64,000 nt of DNA from Chrysogorgia sp. JL179-B06 (GCA_035772405.1 JAYKKM010000437.1:9464001-9528000), one strand, 5' to 3'. Positions 1 through 10,987 are shown, counted from the stretch's first letter. The notes: a model not told the origin generated them from the sequence alone. Numbers and translations: made by a program.

Positions 1-39
1 TTTATCTGCGCATGCGCAAGATTTTTTTGATCTGCGTGT

Positions 40-165
40 CAACTGGTGTTGTCCCGGCCCACATTTTGTTGAACGGAATCTCGACAGCAGAGAGTATCTG
101 CGGATTATTCGCTATCATGTAATTCAGAGAGATTTTCGTACGCACAATATTGATTTTTTTGATCT
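40..165. other. Non-satellite segment inside the array
   Basis: About 125 bp with no satellite units separate the first unit from the main array. I see no gene, terminal repeats or known family in it. It may be older flanking sequence or a fragment captured during array expansion. Confidence 0.6.
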
Positions 166-2641
166 GCGCATGCGCGAGATATTTTTGATCTGCGCATGCG
201 CAAGATTTTTTTAAGCTGCGCATGCGCAAGATTTTTTTTATCTGCGCATGCGCAAGATTTTTTTGATCTGCGCATGCGCGAGATATTTTTGATCTGCGCA
301 TGCGCAAGATTTTTTTAAGCTGCGCATGCGCAAGATTTTTTGATTGCGCATGCGCAAGATTTTTTTAAGCTGCGCATGCGCAAGATTTTTTTGATCTGCG
401 CATGCGCGAGATTTTTTTGAGCTGCGCATGCGCAAGATTTTTTTGATCTGCGCATGCGCGAGATTTTTTTGATCTGCGCATGCGCGAGATATTTTTGATC
501 TGCGCATGCGCGAGATATTTTTGATCTGCGCATGCGCAAGATTTTTTTTATCTGCGCATGCGCGAGATTTTTTTGATCTGCGCATGCGCGAGATATTTTT
601 GATCTGCGCATGCGCAAGATTTTTTTAAGCTGCGCATGCGCAAGATTTTTTTTATCTGCGCATGCGCAAGATTTTTTTTATCTGCGCATGCGCGAGATAT
701 TTTTGATCTGCGCATGCGCAAGATTTTTTTAAGCTGCGCATGCGCAAGATTTTTTGATTGCGCATGCGCAAGATTTTTTTAAGCTGCGCATGCGCAAGAT
801 TTTTTTGATCTGCGCATGCGCGAGATTTTTTTAAGTAGCGCATGCGCAAGATTTTTTTGATCTGCGCATGCGCGAGATTTTTTTAAGCTGCGCATGCGCA
901 AGATTTTTTTGATCTGCGCATGCGCGAGATTTTTTTAAGTAGCGCATGCGCAAGATTTTTTTGATCTGCGCATGCGCGAGATTTTTTTGAGCTGCGCATG
1001 CGCAAGATTTTTTTGATCTGCGCATGCGCGAGATTTTTTTGATCTGCGCATGCGCGAGATATTTTTGATCTGCGCATGCGCGAGATATTTTTGATCTGCG
1101 CATGCGCAAGATTTTTTTTATCTGCGCATGCGCGAGATTTTTTTGATCTGCGCATGCGCGAGATATTTTTGATCTGCGCATGCGCAAGATTTTTTTAAGC
1201 TGCGCATGCGCAAGATTTTTTTGATCTGCGCATGCGCGAGATATTTTTGATCTGCGCATGCGCAAGATTTTTTTAAGCTGCGCATGCGCAAGATTTTTTG
1301 ATTGCGCATGCGCAAGATTTTTTTAAGCTGCGCATGCGCAAGATTTTTTTGATCTGCGCATGCGCGAGATTTTTTGAGCTGCGCATGCGCAAGATTTTTT
1401 TGATCTGCGCATGCGCGAGATTTTTTTGATCTGCGCATGCGCGAGATTTTTTTGATCTGCGCATGCGCGAGATATTTTTGATCTGCGCATGCGCGAGATA
1501 TTTTTGATCTGCGCATGCGCAAGATTTTTTTGATCTGCGCATGCGCGAGATATTTTTGATCTGCGCATGCGCAAGATTTTTTTAAGCTGCGCATGCGCAA
1601 GATTTTTTTTATCTGCGCATGCGCAAGATTTTTTTGATCTGCGCATGCGCGAGATATTTTTGATCTGCGCATGCGCAAGATTTTTTTAAGCTGCGCATGC
1701 GCAAGATTTTTTGATTGCGCATGCGCAAGATTTTTTTAAGCTGCGCATGCGCAAGATTTTTTTGATCTGCGCATGCGCGAGATTTTTTTGAGCTGCGCAT
1801 GCGCATTTTTTTGATCTGCGCATGCGCGAGATTTTTTTGATCTGCGCATGCGCGAGATATTTTTGATCTGCGCATGCGCGAGATATTTTTGATCTGCGCA
1901 TGCGCAAGATTTTTTTTATCTGCGCATGCGCGAGATATTTTTGATCTGCGCATGCGCAAGATTTTTTTAAGCTGCGCATGCGCAAGATTTTTTGATTGCG
2001 CATGCGCAAGATTTTTTTAAGCTGCGCATGCGCAAGATTTTTTTGATCTGCGCATGCGCGAGATTTTTTTGATCTGCGCATGCGCGAGATATTTTTGATC
2101 TGCGCATGCGCAAGATTTTTTTAAGCTGCGCATGCGCAAGATTTTTTTTATCTGCGCATGCGCAAGATTTTTTTTATCTGCGCATGCGCGAGATATTTTT
2201 GATCTGCGCATGCGCAAGATTTTTTTAAGCTGCGCATGCGCAAGATTTTTTGATTGCGCATGCGCAAGATTTTTTTAAGCTGCGCATGCGCAAGATTTTT
2301 TTGATCTGCGCATGCGCGAGATTTTTTTAAGTAGCGCATGCGCAAGATTTTTTTGATCTGCGCATGCGCGAGATTTTTTTGATCTGCGCATGCGCGAGAT
2401 ATTTTTGATCTGCGCATGCGCAAGATTTTTTTAAGCTGCGCATGCGCAAGATTTTTTTTATCTGCGCATGCGCAAGATTTTTTTGATCTGCGCATGCGCG
2501 AGATATTTTTGATCTGCGCATGCGCAAGATTTTTTTAAGCTGCGCATGCGCAAGATTTTTTGATTGCGCATGCGCAAGATTTTTTTAAGCTGCGCATGCG
2601 CAAGATTTTTTTTATCTGCGCATGCGCAAGATTTTTTTGAT

Positions 2642-2650
2642 CTGCGCATG
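2642..2650. repeat. Left target-site duplication, CTGCGCATG
   Basis: Nine bases that recur at 3487-3495 on the other side of the foldback element. Removing the element and one copy restores a normal satellite unit. Confidence 0.85.
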
Positions 2651-3486
2651 GGACTGTGCTAAACCACGAAACAGCGAAACAGCGAAACAGCGAAACAGCG
2701 AAACAGCGAAACGAAACAGCGAAACAGCTATTTTTTGTTTATCCTTTTAACAAATCTCACGGGAAGTGATACATGGAGGTCGTGGAAGGTCATGACGTCT
2801 TCGTGGAGGGGAGGGCCAACTTCGGAAGTGCTCGGCGCATCTTCGGAAGCCGTCGGAACATCATCGGAAGTTGTCGGAACAGCTTCGGAAACTGTCGGAA
2901 CGAATTCGGAAGTGATCGGAGAACCTTCGGAAGTGATCGGAAGGTGGTCGGAAGACGTCGGAAGGTGGTTGGATGGGGTCAGAAGGTCTTCGTAAGGACA
3001 GGTTGGTACGTTTGGTTTCGCTGCTGGGTGTGGGATATCAATGGTGGGTATAGTCAGCGGCGGCTTCCTCTTTGGCAGACAACCATTGATATGGTTGAAG
3101 AAACCACGAAAAGCGAAACCACAAAAAGCGAAACCACGAAAACCAGCGAGAGATGGCCTTACGAAGACCTTCCGACCCATCCGACCACCTCTCGACGACT
3201 CCCGAGAGCCTTCCGACCATTTCCGACAACATTCCGACCACTTCCGAAGTTTATCCGACAACTTCCGAAGTCGCTCCGATGGTTTCCGACAACTTCCGAT
3301 GCTATTCCGACGGCTTCCGAAGATGGGCCGAACACTTCCGAATCCGAAGTTGGCCCTCCCCTCCACGAAGACGTCATGACCTTCCACGACTTCTATGTAT
3401 CACTTCCCGTGAGATTTGTTAAAAGGATAAACCAAAAATAGCTGTTTCGCTGTTTCGTTTCGCTGTTTCGTGGTTTAGCACAGTCC
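2651..3486. mobile_element. Foldback-type transposon, 836 bp, long TIRs and 9-bp TSD
   Basis: The ends are perfect inverted repeats beginning GGACTGTGCTAAACCACG, followed by GAAACAGC tandem repeats. Inside, both arms continue as imperfect inverted repeats of several hundred bases. They include a matching block near 2755-2825 and 3350-3420 and an internal minisatellite built on TCGGAAG (left arm) and CTTCCGA (right arm). The centre (about 2990-3150) is not palindromic. No transposase is present. Long TIRs with internal tandem repeats and a 9-bp duplication are features of Drosophila FB elements and Mutator-like (MULE) elements. The MULE assignment is inference. Confidence 0.85.
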
Positions 3487-3495
3487 CTGCGCATG
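3487..3495. repeat. Right target-site duplication, CTGCGCATG
   Basis: Identical to 2642-2650. It lies in the palindromic core of a satellite unit. Confidence 0.85.
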
Positions 3496-5559
3496 CGCGA
3501 GATATTTTTGATCTGCGCATGCGCAAGATTTTTTTAAGCTGCGCATGCGCAAGATTTTTTGATTGCGCATGCGCAAGATTTTTTTAAGCTGCGCATGCGC
3601 AAGATTTTTTTGATCTGCGCATGCGCGAGATTTTTTTGAGCTGCGCATGCGCAAGATTTTTTTGATCTGCGCATGCGCGAGATTTTTTTGATCTGCGCAT
3701 GCGCGAGATATTTTTGATCTGCGCATGCGCGAGATATTTTTGATCTGCGCATGCGCAAGATTTTTTTTATCTGCGCATGCGCGAGATTTTTTTGATCTGC
3801 GCATGCGCGAGATATTTTTGATCTGCGCATGCGCAAGATTTTTTTAAGCTGCGCATGCGCAAGATTTTTTGATTGCGCATGCGCAAGATTTTTTTGATCT
3901 GCGCATGCGCAAGATTTTTTTAAGCTGCGCATGCGCAAGATTTTTTTGATCTGCGCATGCGCGAGATATTTTTGATCTGCGCATGCGCGAGATTTTTTTG
4001 ATCTGCGCATGCGCGAGATTTTTTTGATCTGCGCATGCGCGAGATTTTTTTGATCTGCGCATGCGCAAGATTTTTTTGATCTGCGCATGCGCGAGATATT
4101 TTTGATCTGCGCATGCGCAAGATTTTTTTAAGCTGCGCATGCGCAAGATTTTTTTGATTGCGCATGCGCAAGATTTTTTTAAGCTGCGCATGCGCAAGAT
4201 TTTTTTGATCTGCGCATGCGCGAGATATTTTTGATCTGCGCATGCGCGAGATTTTTTTGATCTGCGCATGCGCAAGATTTTTTGATCTGCGCATGCGCGA
4301 GATTTTTTTGATCTGCGCATGCGCGAGATCTTTTTGATCTGCGCATGCGCAAGATTTTTTTAAGCTGCGCATGCGCAAGATTTTTTGATTGCGCATGCGC
4401 AAGATTTTTTTGATCTGCGCATGCGCGAGATATTTTTGATCTGCGCATGCGCGAGATTTTTTTGATCTGCGCATGCGCGAGATTTTTTTGATCTGCGCAT
4501 GCGCATGATTTGATCTGCGCATGCGCAAGATTTTTTGATCTGCGCATGCGCAAGATTTTTTTAATCTGCGCATGCGCGAGATTTTTTTGATCTGCGCATG
4601 CGCAAGATTTTTTTGATCTGCGCATGCGCAAGATTTTTTTGATCTGCGCATGCGCGAGATATTTTTGATCTGCGCATGCGCGAGATTTTTTTGATCTGCG
4701 CATGCGCAAGATTTTTTTGATCTGCGCATGCGCGAGATATTTTTGATCTGCGCATGCGCAAGATTTTTTTAAGCTGCGCATGCGCAAGATTTTTTTGATT
4801 GCGCATGCGCAAGATTTTTTTAAGCTGCGCATGCGCAAGATTTTTTTGATCTGCGCATGCGCGAGATATTTTTGATCTGCGCATGCGCGAGATTTTTTTG
4901 ATCTGCGCATGCGCGAGATTTTTTTGATCTGCGCATGCGCAAGATTTTTTTGATCTGCGCATGCGCGAGATATTTTTGATCTGCGCATGCGCAAGATTTT
5001 TTTAAGCTGCGCATGCGCAAGATTTTTTTGATTGCGCATGCGCAAGATTTTTTTAAGCTGCGCATGCGCAAGATTTTTTTGATCTGCGCATGCGCGAGAT
5101 ATTTTTGATCTGCGCATGCGCGAGATTTTTTTGATCTGCGCATGCGCAAGATTTTTTTGATCTGCGCATGCGCGAGATATTTTTGATCTGCGCATGCGCA
5201 AGATTTTTTTAAGCTGCGCATGCGCAAGATTTTTTTGATTGCGCATGCGCAAGATTTTTTTAAGCTGCGCATGCGCAAGATTTTTTTGATCTGCGCATGC
5301 GCGAGATATTTTTCATCTGCGCATGCGCGAGATATTTTTGATCTGCGCATGCGCAAGATTTTTTTGATCTGCGCATGCGCAAGATTTTTTTAAGCTGCGC
5401 ATGCGCAAGATTTTTTTGATCTGCGCATGCGCGAGATTTTTTTGAGCTGCGCATGCGCAAGATTTTTTTTATCTGCGCATGCGCAAGATTTTTTTAAGCT
5501 GCGCATGCGCAAGATTTTTTTGATCTGCGCATGCGCGAGATTTTTTTTTCAAGATTTTT

Positions 5560-5868
5560 TCAGATCAAATTTGTTTTTGGTTTCGCCAACGACAGTTTAG
5601 TATCATTGCTTCGTAAATTGTAATTTGTATTATCTATGATTGTTTGTCCAAAATGATGTGATATCAGGAATTTGGCTTTCTTTTCTGCTTTTCGTGTGAT
5701 GAACTGGTTGAGGATTTGAGTGAAAAAGTTGATAAAATCTCTAGTATAGCGTTCAATAGGCTTCTTAAATCGTTTGATTGATATTTTCACAGTAGTGAAT
5801 GCTTTGTTTGGCAGCAATGCTTCAAAGACTGACACAACTGTCGATGTAGACTTTATTTGAAGAATCAC
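5560..5868 (-). pseudogene. Possible 3' end of a LINE ORF2 (uncertain)
   Basis: A 102-codon minus-strand open frame abutting the satellite. Its end (YNLRSNDTKLSLAKPKTN) resembles the short motif near the C-terminus of CR1/RTE-type LINE polymerases, where a Y-N-L-R block precedes L-x-x-P-K/R-T-N. The rest has no motif I recognise and no reverse transcriptase core is present. If the reading is right, this is a truncated LINE tail cut by the satellite. It could also be a chance frame. Confidence 0.3.
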
Positions 5869-6045
5869 TAGGAGTTGAAACTTGATTTTCCTACACTATA
5901 AATCTAAGGAAATCAGCAGAGTAAACCAATATCCAAGTAGAGATGAGGAGCGGTTTAATATAGCGAAATTAAACAACGGAGCTCCAAAACGCATGACCGA
6001 CATGCTTGAACGTATAATCGTATAGTCAGTAAACCTCGTGGTCAA
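5869..6045. other. Unannotated flank of the BEL element
   Basis: AT-rich single-copy-looking sequence between the possible LINE tail and the BEL insertion. No gene or repeat was seen. Confidence 0.5.
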
Positions 6046-6050
6046 CTGCC
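6046..6050. repeat. BEL target-site duplication CTGCC (left)
   Basis: The same five bases follow the other BEL LTR at 16381-16385. This is the usual length for LTR retrotransposons. Confidence 0.85.
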
Positions 6051-6226
6051 TGTTGTATATATTATTTCACTTAATTAATTCACTTAAGTGTCCATAGGAT
6101 TAAACTCCGAAACGTTTATTAGTATGAATTTATTGATATCTTTATCGACCAAATCGCCATTAACATAACACAACAGCCACGTGACCTCTCGGTCACTTGA
6201 TTAACTATAACATGAAGTATCCAACA
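6051..6226 (-). repeat. BEL 3' LTR
   Basis: 176 bp, starting TGTTGG and ending CAACA on the minus strand. Apart from one base it matches 16205-16380. It is short for a BEL LTR. Confidence 0.93.
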
Positions 6227-6234
6227 CTCCCCCC
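6227..6234 (-). promoter_or_regulatory. BEL polypurine tract
   Basis: GGGGGGAG on the minus strand directly abuts the 3' LTR. This is the expected place for the plus-strand primer of the element. Confidence 0.75.
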
Positions 6235-6245
6235 GTTGATCAGCT

Positions 6246-6250
6246 ATTAC
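6246..6250. repeat. Copia target-site duplication ATTAC (left)
   Basis: ATTAC immediately before the copia 5' LTR. The same bases follow the 3' LTR at 10963-10967. Confidence 0.92.
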
Positions 6251-6721
6251 TGTTGAGTTATGTCTTATATCCTATATAATTGATCATGTTATTACAATAG
6301 ATAATATTGTTAGCAGCATTAAGTTACAAATAGATAAAGAGCAGAGACTCATTACCATATATGGTGATTAACTGACCAATCACAGTAAAGCGTCTTTACG
6401 TAAATAGTTATGATCCTTGTAAATGTGTTAGTTGTCTAAAGGTACGTTTACACACTACGATTAATCGGCCCGATTTCTGGTTTAGCTGGATGTTAAGTGG
6501 AGAAACAGTCAGCGGAGTGTCCCGTGGGCTCATTTATCTTGGTCGTATTCCTGTCTCTCGTTACTTAACATCCAGCTAAACCAGAAATCGGGCCGATTAA
6601 TCGTAGTGTGTAAACGTACCTTAAGTTGTCTTCAGTCTGTCCTAAAGAAATAAAGTTGTTTAAAAACGTATTTGATGTTAAATGTGATTTAACAAGAATG
6701 TCAACCGTCACGAACCCAACA
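6251..6721 (+). repeat. Copia 5' LTR, interrupted by a MITE
   Basis: Begins TGTTGAG and ends CCAACA. It equals the 286-bp 3' LTR once 6440-6621 and one TAA are removed. The likely gag ATG (6698-6700) lies inside the LTR. Confidence 0.94.
6440..6621. mobile_element. 182-bp palindromic MITE, TAA duplication
   Basis: Perfect 59-bp terminal inverted repeats beginning AGGTACGTTTACACACTACG flank a short centre. TAA occurs at both sides (6437-6439 and 6622-6624), while the intact 3' LTR has a single TAA at that point. A 3-bp TWA duplication is typical of PIF/Harbinger MITEs. A TA duplication with a one-base-longer TIR (Tc1/mariner type) cannot be excluded. It sits in the LTR between the probable promoter and gag, so it may disturb expression. 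Confidence 0.9.
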
Positions 6722-8074
6722 GGTTATGGGCCCAGGAGGGGATTAATATTTAGCGGCGATGAAAGCAAATACGAGCTTTGGGAGGTTAAGTTTTTGGCAA
6801 GCATGAGATTGCAAAAGCTACACAGTGTATTTGTGCCAGCTGACGGCGATGAAGCAACAGCGGCGAAGAAAGCGGATGCTTTCGCAGAGTTAGTCCAGTG
6901 TTTGGACGACAGAAGCCTATCCCTGGTAATACGCGAAGCAAAAGACGACGGCCAGAGAGCATTGGAAGTATTGCGGCAACATTATCAAGGAAAGGGCAAG
7001 CCTCGAGTCATCTCTCTCTATACGCAACTGACGACGATCAAAAAGACAGACAATGAGAACATTGTTGATTTCGTCATACGCGCTGAGACGGCTGCGACAG
7101 CCCTGAGAAACGCAGACGAAGCTATAAGCGATGCGCTGTTAATAGCGATGACACTCAAAGGACTACCAAGTACTTTTAAGACATTTTCGGCAATTGTTAT
7201 CCAACAAGAAAAGAAAATGACATTTCCTGAATTTAAGGTAGCACTGCGAAGCTACGAAGAGAACGAGAAAAGTCGAAACGGTGGTGGCGAGACGGAAGAT
7301 AATATTATGGCCATGAGGAACGGCGAGAGATTTGATGGCGCTTGTTTCAAATGCGGAAGGAAAGGGCACAAGAAATCGGACTGCTGGTCCAAGTCGGGAA
7401 AGAACGCAAAGTGGTGCAGTCATTGTAGAAGTAAATCGCACGATACGAAGGAATGTCGATCGGCAAAGAACGATTCAGCAAAGAAAGTGGGAGATCAAAG
7501 AAGAACGAACACGGAGAACAATGAACACACGTTTTCATTTAAAATCAGTGACAGTAGTGATTGTGGTAAGAGTGTTAGTAATAATCTGCTAGTGGATACT
7601 GGCGCTACTAGCCATATTGTTTGTAAAAGATCCCAGTTTTCGAGCTTTGATAAAAATTTCGATCCAAATGCGCACATTATAGAGCTCGCAGATGGCAGTA
7701 AGGCTAAGGTTGTAGAAGGTAAGGGTGTAGCGAAGATTAAGCTATGTGACGTCAATGGAATTTCTCGTGACCTAGTTTTAAATAATGCGCTTTATGTCCC
7801 ATCATATAAACAGGATATATTTTCAGTCAACGCGGCAATAAATGAGGGCGGAAGTATAAGCCTGGATAAGCGCAGTAAGAGTTTTAGAAACTCAGATGGT
7901 GTAGCCTATAATATAGAGCAGGTAGGACGCCTATATTACCTAAACAGCATTTCTACCTCCACGAACAGTGCAGGTACAATTTTGGAGTGGCATAAAATCC
8001 TAGGGCACTGTAATTTTTCAGATGTCCGTAAGCTTGAAAAGGTTGTAGATGGAATGCAGATCACTAATCATTAG
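6698..8074 (+). pseudogene. Copia gag-protease-integrase N-terminus
   Basis: I place the start at 6698, after the in-frame LTR codons, because the protein then begins as a typical copia Gag. A UBN2-type Gag region covers residues about 10-200. Two CCHC knuckles follow: CFKCGRKGHKKSDC near residue 218, and a second of C-x2-C-x4-H-x4-C form. The aspartic protease motif LLVDTGATS is near residue 298. The segment ends in the integrase zinc finger: the two histidines (WHKILGH) are present, then TAG at 8072-8074 falls before the paired cysteines. The next frame is in the same phase, so a single stop separates them. Function would be capsid formation, proteolytic processing and integration. Confidence 0.93.
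6722..6735 (+). promoter_or_regulatory. Copia primer-binding site, half-tRNA type
   Basis: GGTTATGGGCCCAG starts at the first base after the LTR. It is complementary to the anticodon stem-loop (CTGGGCCCATAACC) of initiator tRNA-Met, not to a tRNA 3' end. Drosophila copia is known to prime from the 5' half of initiator tRNA-Met in this way. The site also lies within gag codons. Confidence 0.85.
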
Positions 8075-9202
8075 GAGGTGGATTGTAAAATCTGCACACA
8101 AGGAAAGATGACCCAGTTACGAAATAGGACCCCCGATGCGAGGGCCAAAGCCCCATTAGATTTGGTTCATTCAGATCTAGCTGGACCAATTACCCCAGTA
8201 GGTAAGGACGGTTTCAACTATTCATTGTCTTTTGTTGACGATTATTCGGGTGTTATCATGATATACTTTCTAAAGTGCAAATCCGATACTGTGGAAGCTA
8301 CTAAACAGTTCCTAGCGGATATTGCTCCTCTTGGCAGAGTGAAATGCCTAAGAAGTGATAATGGTGGGGAATTCACTGGCCAGAAGTTTAGGTCTCTCCT
8401 CCGGGAGAACCAAATTAAACATGAAACATGTGCCCCGTATTCTCCCCATCAGAATGGCACCGCAGAAAGGGCTTGGCTAAGCCTATTTAACATGGCAAGG
8501 TGTCTGTTGATTGAAGCCAAGTTGCCCAAAATGTTATGGACATATGCTGTGATGGCCTCAGCATATATCAGGAACAGGTGTTTCAATGATAGATTGGGCA
8601 AAACCCCTTATGAAACCTTAACTGGCATAAAACCAAATCTGAAGCACATGCACGTGTTCGGTGCAGTATGTTTTGCTTATGTGCAAGGCCCCAAAAAGCT
8701 CGAACCTAGAAGCAAGGAGGGAATTTTTGTGGGATATGACAAAAATAGCCCTGCGTATTTAGTGTATTATCCAGAAAGCAGGAAAATTGAGCGAGTGAGA
8801 TGTGTTAAATTTTTTGATTCAACTGAATTTGACGATCAGAACCGTCAAATTGACGAAGAGGTGGACTCACTCCCCCTAGATATGCCTTGTGTTGAGCAAC
8901 ACACGCGTATAGATGAGCATGATGTACCAGCTATTCCACGAGTAGAGGGTGAAGAAAGGTACCCTACCAGAACCCGTAACAAACCTACTTATCTAGGTGA
9001 GTATGTTGTGGAAAGCGTTACTGATAATCCTACTCACCTGGCAGTAGATTATTGTTATAAGATGAATAACATCCCCGCTTGTTATGCACAAGCAGTAAAT
9101 TCACCAAATGCAACGAGGTGGAAAGAGGCAATGGATGAGGAAATAGATTCCCTAGTAAGCAACGAGACGTTTACACTCACCATGCTCCCATCTAAACCGT
9201 GA
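8075..9202 (+). pseudogene. Copia integrase and start of RT
   Basis: Continues in the same frame after the TAG. It opens with the C-x2-C of the integrase zinc finger (CKICTQGK), followed by the DDE core: D in DLVHSDLAGP, D in RSDNGGEF, and E in NGTAERAW. The copia-type integrase C-terminal region (GIFVGYDKNSPAY) and the start of the RT domain (RWKEAMDEEIDSL) follow. It terminates at TGA near 9200, where one extra base shifts the frame; the downstream part begins 20 bp later in the +1 frame. Confidence 0.93.
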
Positions 9203-9203
9203 G

Positions 9204-10628
9204 ATAGTTGGAGGAAGATGGGTGTACACAGTTAAATCAGGGCCAAATAACGAGGAAACGTATAAGGCCAGGTATGTGGCGAAAGGTTATTCCCAAGTCT
9301 CAGGAATAGACTACCATGAGACATTTGCACCAACAGCTCGAATGAACTCTATACGAGTATTGATACAGCATGCAGTACAAAACAGTATGCTTGTCCATCA
9401 GATGGACGTTAAGGCAGCATACCTCAATGCCCTCATTGATTGCGATATTTATGTCGAGCAACCAAAGGGTTATGAAAAGGTGGGGAAGAATGGTGAAAAA
9501 CTCGTTTGTAAGCTCAATAAGTCTTTGTATGGTTTAAAGCAAAGCGGTAGGAACTGGAATGAAACAATTAATGACTACTTGTCAGAGCAAGGGTTTACAC
9601 AATCCCTTGCTGAACCATGTGTGTACCATAAGCTTGTTGCTGGTGATACCAGTAAATGCATTATCTTGCTTATCTTTGTAGATGATATAATTATTTCTGC
9701 AAGTAACTCTGACTTGTTACAGAGTGTTAAGCGAAGTTTGAGCGATAAGTTTAAAATGAAGGATTTAGGGATCCTGCATTGGTTCTTAGGTATTGAGTAC
9801 AAATGTACTGAAGGTTTAATAGAGATGAAACAATCCCTCTATATTGAAAAGATGTTGGACAAATTTGGTATGATTGACTGTAAGCCTAAGACAACCCCGT
9901 CTGTTCTTGGCTTCGATAAGGTTATTGGTATGGAATCACCTGTCTTAGAAGATCCAAATTTGTATAGGCAAATTGTTGGAAGCCTTATTTATACCATGAC
10001 AGGTACGAGACCAGATTTGTGCCACATTGTTACCAAGTTATCCCAACACATGTCAAAACCTACAATAGCAACCTTGAATGCAGCAAAGCATGTGCTGAGA
10101 TACTTGAGGGGAACGTCAGCTCTAAGTCTAAAATTCAGGAAAATGGAACACCCTTTAGAGTTGATAGGTTTTAGTGACTCTGATTGGGGAGGCAGTGTTA
10201 GCGACAGGAAGAGCATTTCTGGCTATGGTTTCCAACTGTCAGAATCAGGACCTCTGGTGTCCTGGAAAAGTAAGAAGCAACAGACTGTTGCACTCTCTAC
10301 CTGTGAGGCAGAGTACACTGCAATGGCTGAAACTGTGCAAGAAGGCAAGTTTCTAAAGCAGTTGTGCATTGATTTAGGGATATTACAAGAAAGTAATAGT
10401 GTATTGATTAACGCGGATAACCAAGGTGCAATAAAGTTAGCTAAAAATCCAGCATTTCATAAGCGATCCAAGCATATAGATATAAAATACCATTTTATAC
10501 GAAGCGAAGTACAGCAAGGTGCAGTAAGCTTAAAGTATATCGCAAGCGAGGATAATGTAGCAGATATATTTACGAAACCGGTAAGCAAAGTAAAGTTGGA
10601 TAAGTTCAAACATTTTATCTGTAATTAA
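9204..10628 (+). pseudogene. Copia reverse transcriptase and RNase H
   Basis: Copia RT2 family. GGRWVYTVK and YKARYVAKGYSQ open the domain, MDVKAAYLNA supplies the first catalytic Asp, and LIFVDDIIIS is the catalytic F/YVDD box. RNase H follows, with GFSDSDWGG, STCEAEYTAM and the ADNQGAIKLAKNP block, ending in ADIFTKPVSKVK. The C-terminus is complete and stops shortly before the purine tract. The domain itself looks intact; only the upstream frameshift disconnects it. Confidence 0.95.
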
Positions 10629-10659
10629 GTGTAAAATTGGAATAAGAAAATCTAGGACT

Positions 10660-10676
10660 TTAAGAGCAAGAGGGTG
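10660..10676 (+). promoter_or_regulatory. Copia polypurine tract
   Basis: A purine-rich run (AAGAGCAAGAGGG) directly before the 3' LTR. Confidence 0.6.
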
Positions 10677-10962
10677 TGTTGAGTTATGTCTTATATCCTA
10701 TATAATTGATCATGTTATTACAATAGATAATATTGTTAGCAGCATTAAGTTACAAATAGATAAAGAGCAGAGACTCATTACCATATATGGTGATTAACTG
10801 ACCAATCACAGTAAAGCGTCTTTACGTAAATAGTTATGATCCTTGTAAATGTGTTAGTTGTCTAAGTTGTCTTCAGTCTGTCCTAAAGAAATAAAGTTGT
10901 TTAAAAACGTATTTGATGTTAAATGTGATTTAACAAGAATGTCAACCGTCACGAACCCAACA
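10677..10962 (+). repeat. Copia 3' LTR
   Basis: 286 bp, TGTTGAG to CCAACA. It gives the uninterrupted form of the LTR and so defines the MITE insertion in the 5' copy. It is followed by ATTAC (10963-10967). Confidence 0.96.
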
Positions 10963-10987
10963 ATTACTCTGATCAACCAATAGTCAC

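Larger units (their letters stand above)
1..5550. repeat. Short-period satellite array with a TGCGCATGCGCR core
   Basis: A tandem array of roughly 25-26 bp units. Each unit is a palindromic core, TGCGCATGCGCA or TGCGCATGCGCG, followed by AGAT, a run of T and GATC, AAGC, GAGC or TATC. Length divided by period suggests about 170-180 units, an estimate. The array is broken by unrelated sequence at about 40-165 and by a foldback element at 2651-3486. Units differ in a few recurrent ways (A/G after the core, ATATTTTT against ATTTTTTT, a shortened GATTGCGC spacer), and runs of variants recur in the same order, so there is higher-order structure. Long minus-strand reading frames here only reflect a unit lacking stops. 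Confidence 0.97.
6251..10962 (+). mobile_element. Ty1/copia LTR retrotransposon nested in BEL
   Basis: A complete element: 5' LTR 6251-6721 (286 bp plus a 185-bp MITE insertion), PBS at 6722, one gag-pol frame, purine-rich tract about 10660-10676, 3' LTR 10677-10962, and a 5-bp duplication. Without the MITE and its TAA copy, I see no difference between the two LTRs, so the insertion is young. The gag-pol reading frame is nevertheless broken by a TAG at 8072-8074 and a frameshift near 9195-9220. Confidence 0.96.

Noticed and set aside
2728..3441. Overlapping open frames on both strands inside the foldback element
   Set aside because: They come from the TCGGAAG minisatellite arms and mirror each other on the two strands. 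No transposase motif.
2..5460. Many minus-strand open frames of 60-357 codons with RSKKSCACADQK-type repeats
   Set aside because: They are translations of the satellite unit, which lacks stops in three phases. No start context, no non-repeat portion.
1..5550. A CRISPR-like array
   Set aside because: No unique spacers; repeats are contiguous and the genome is eukaryotic.
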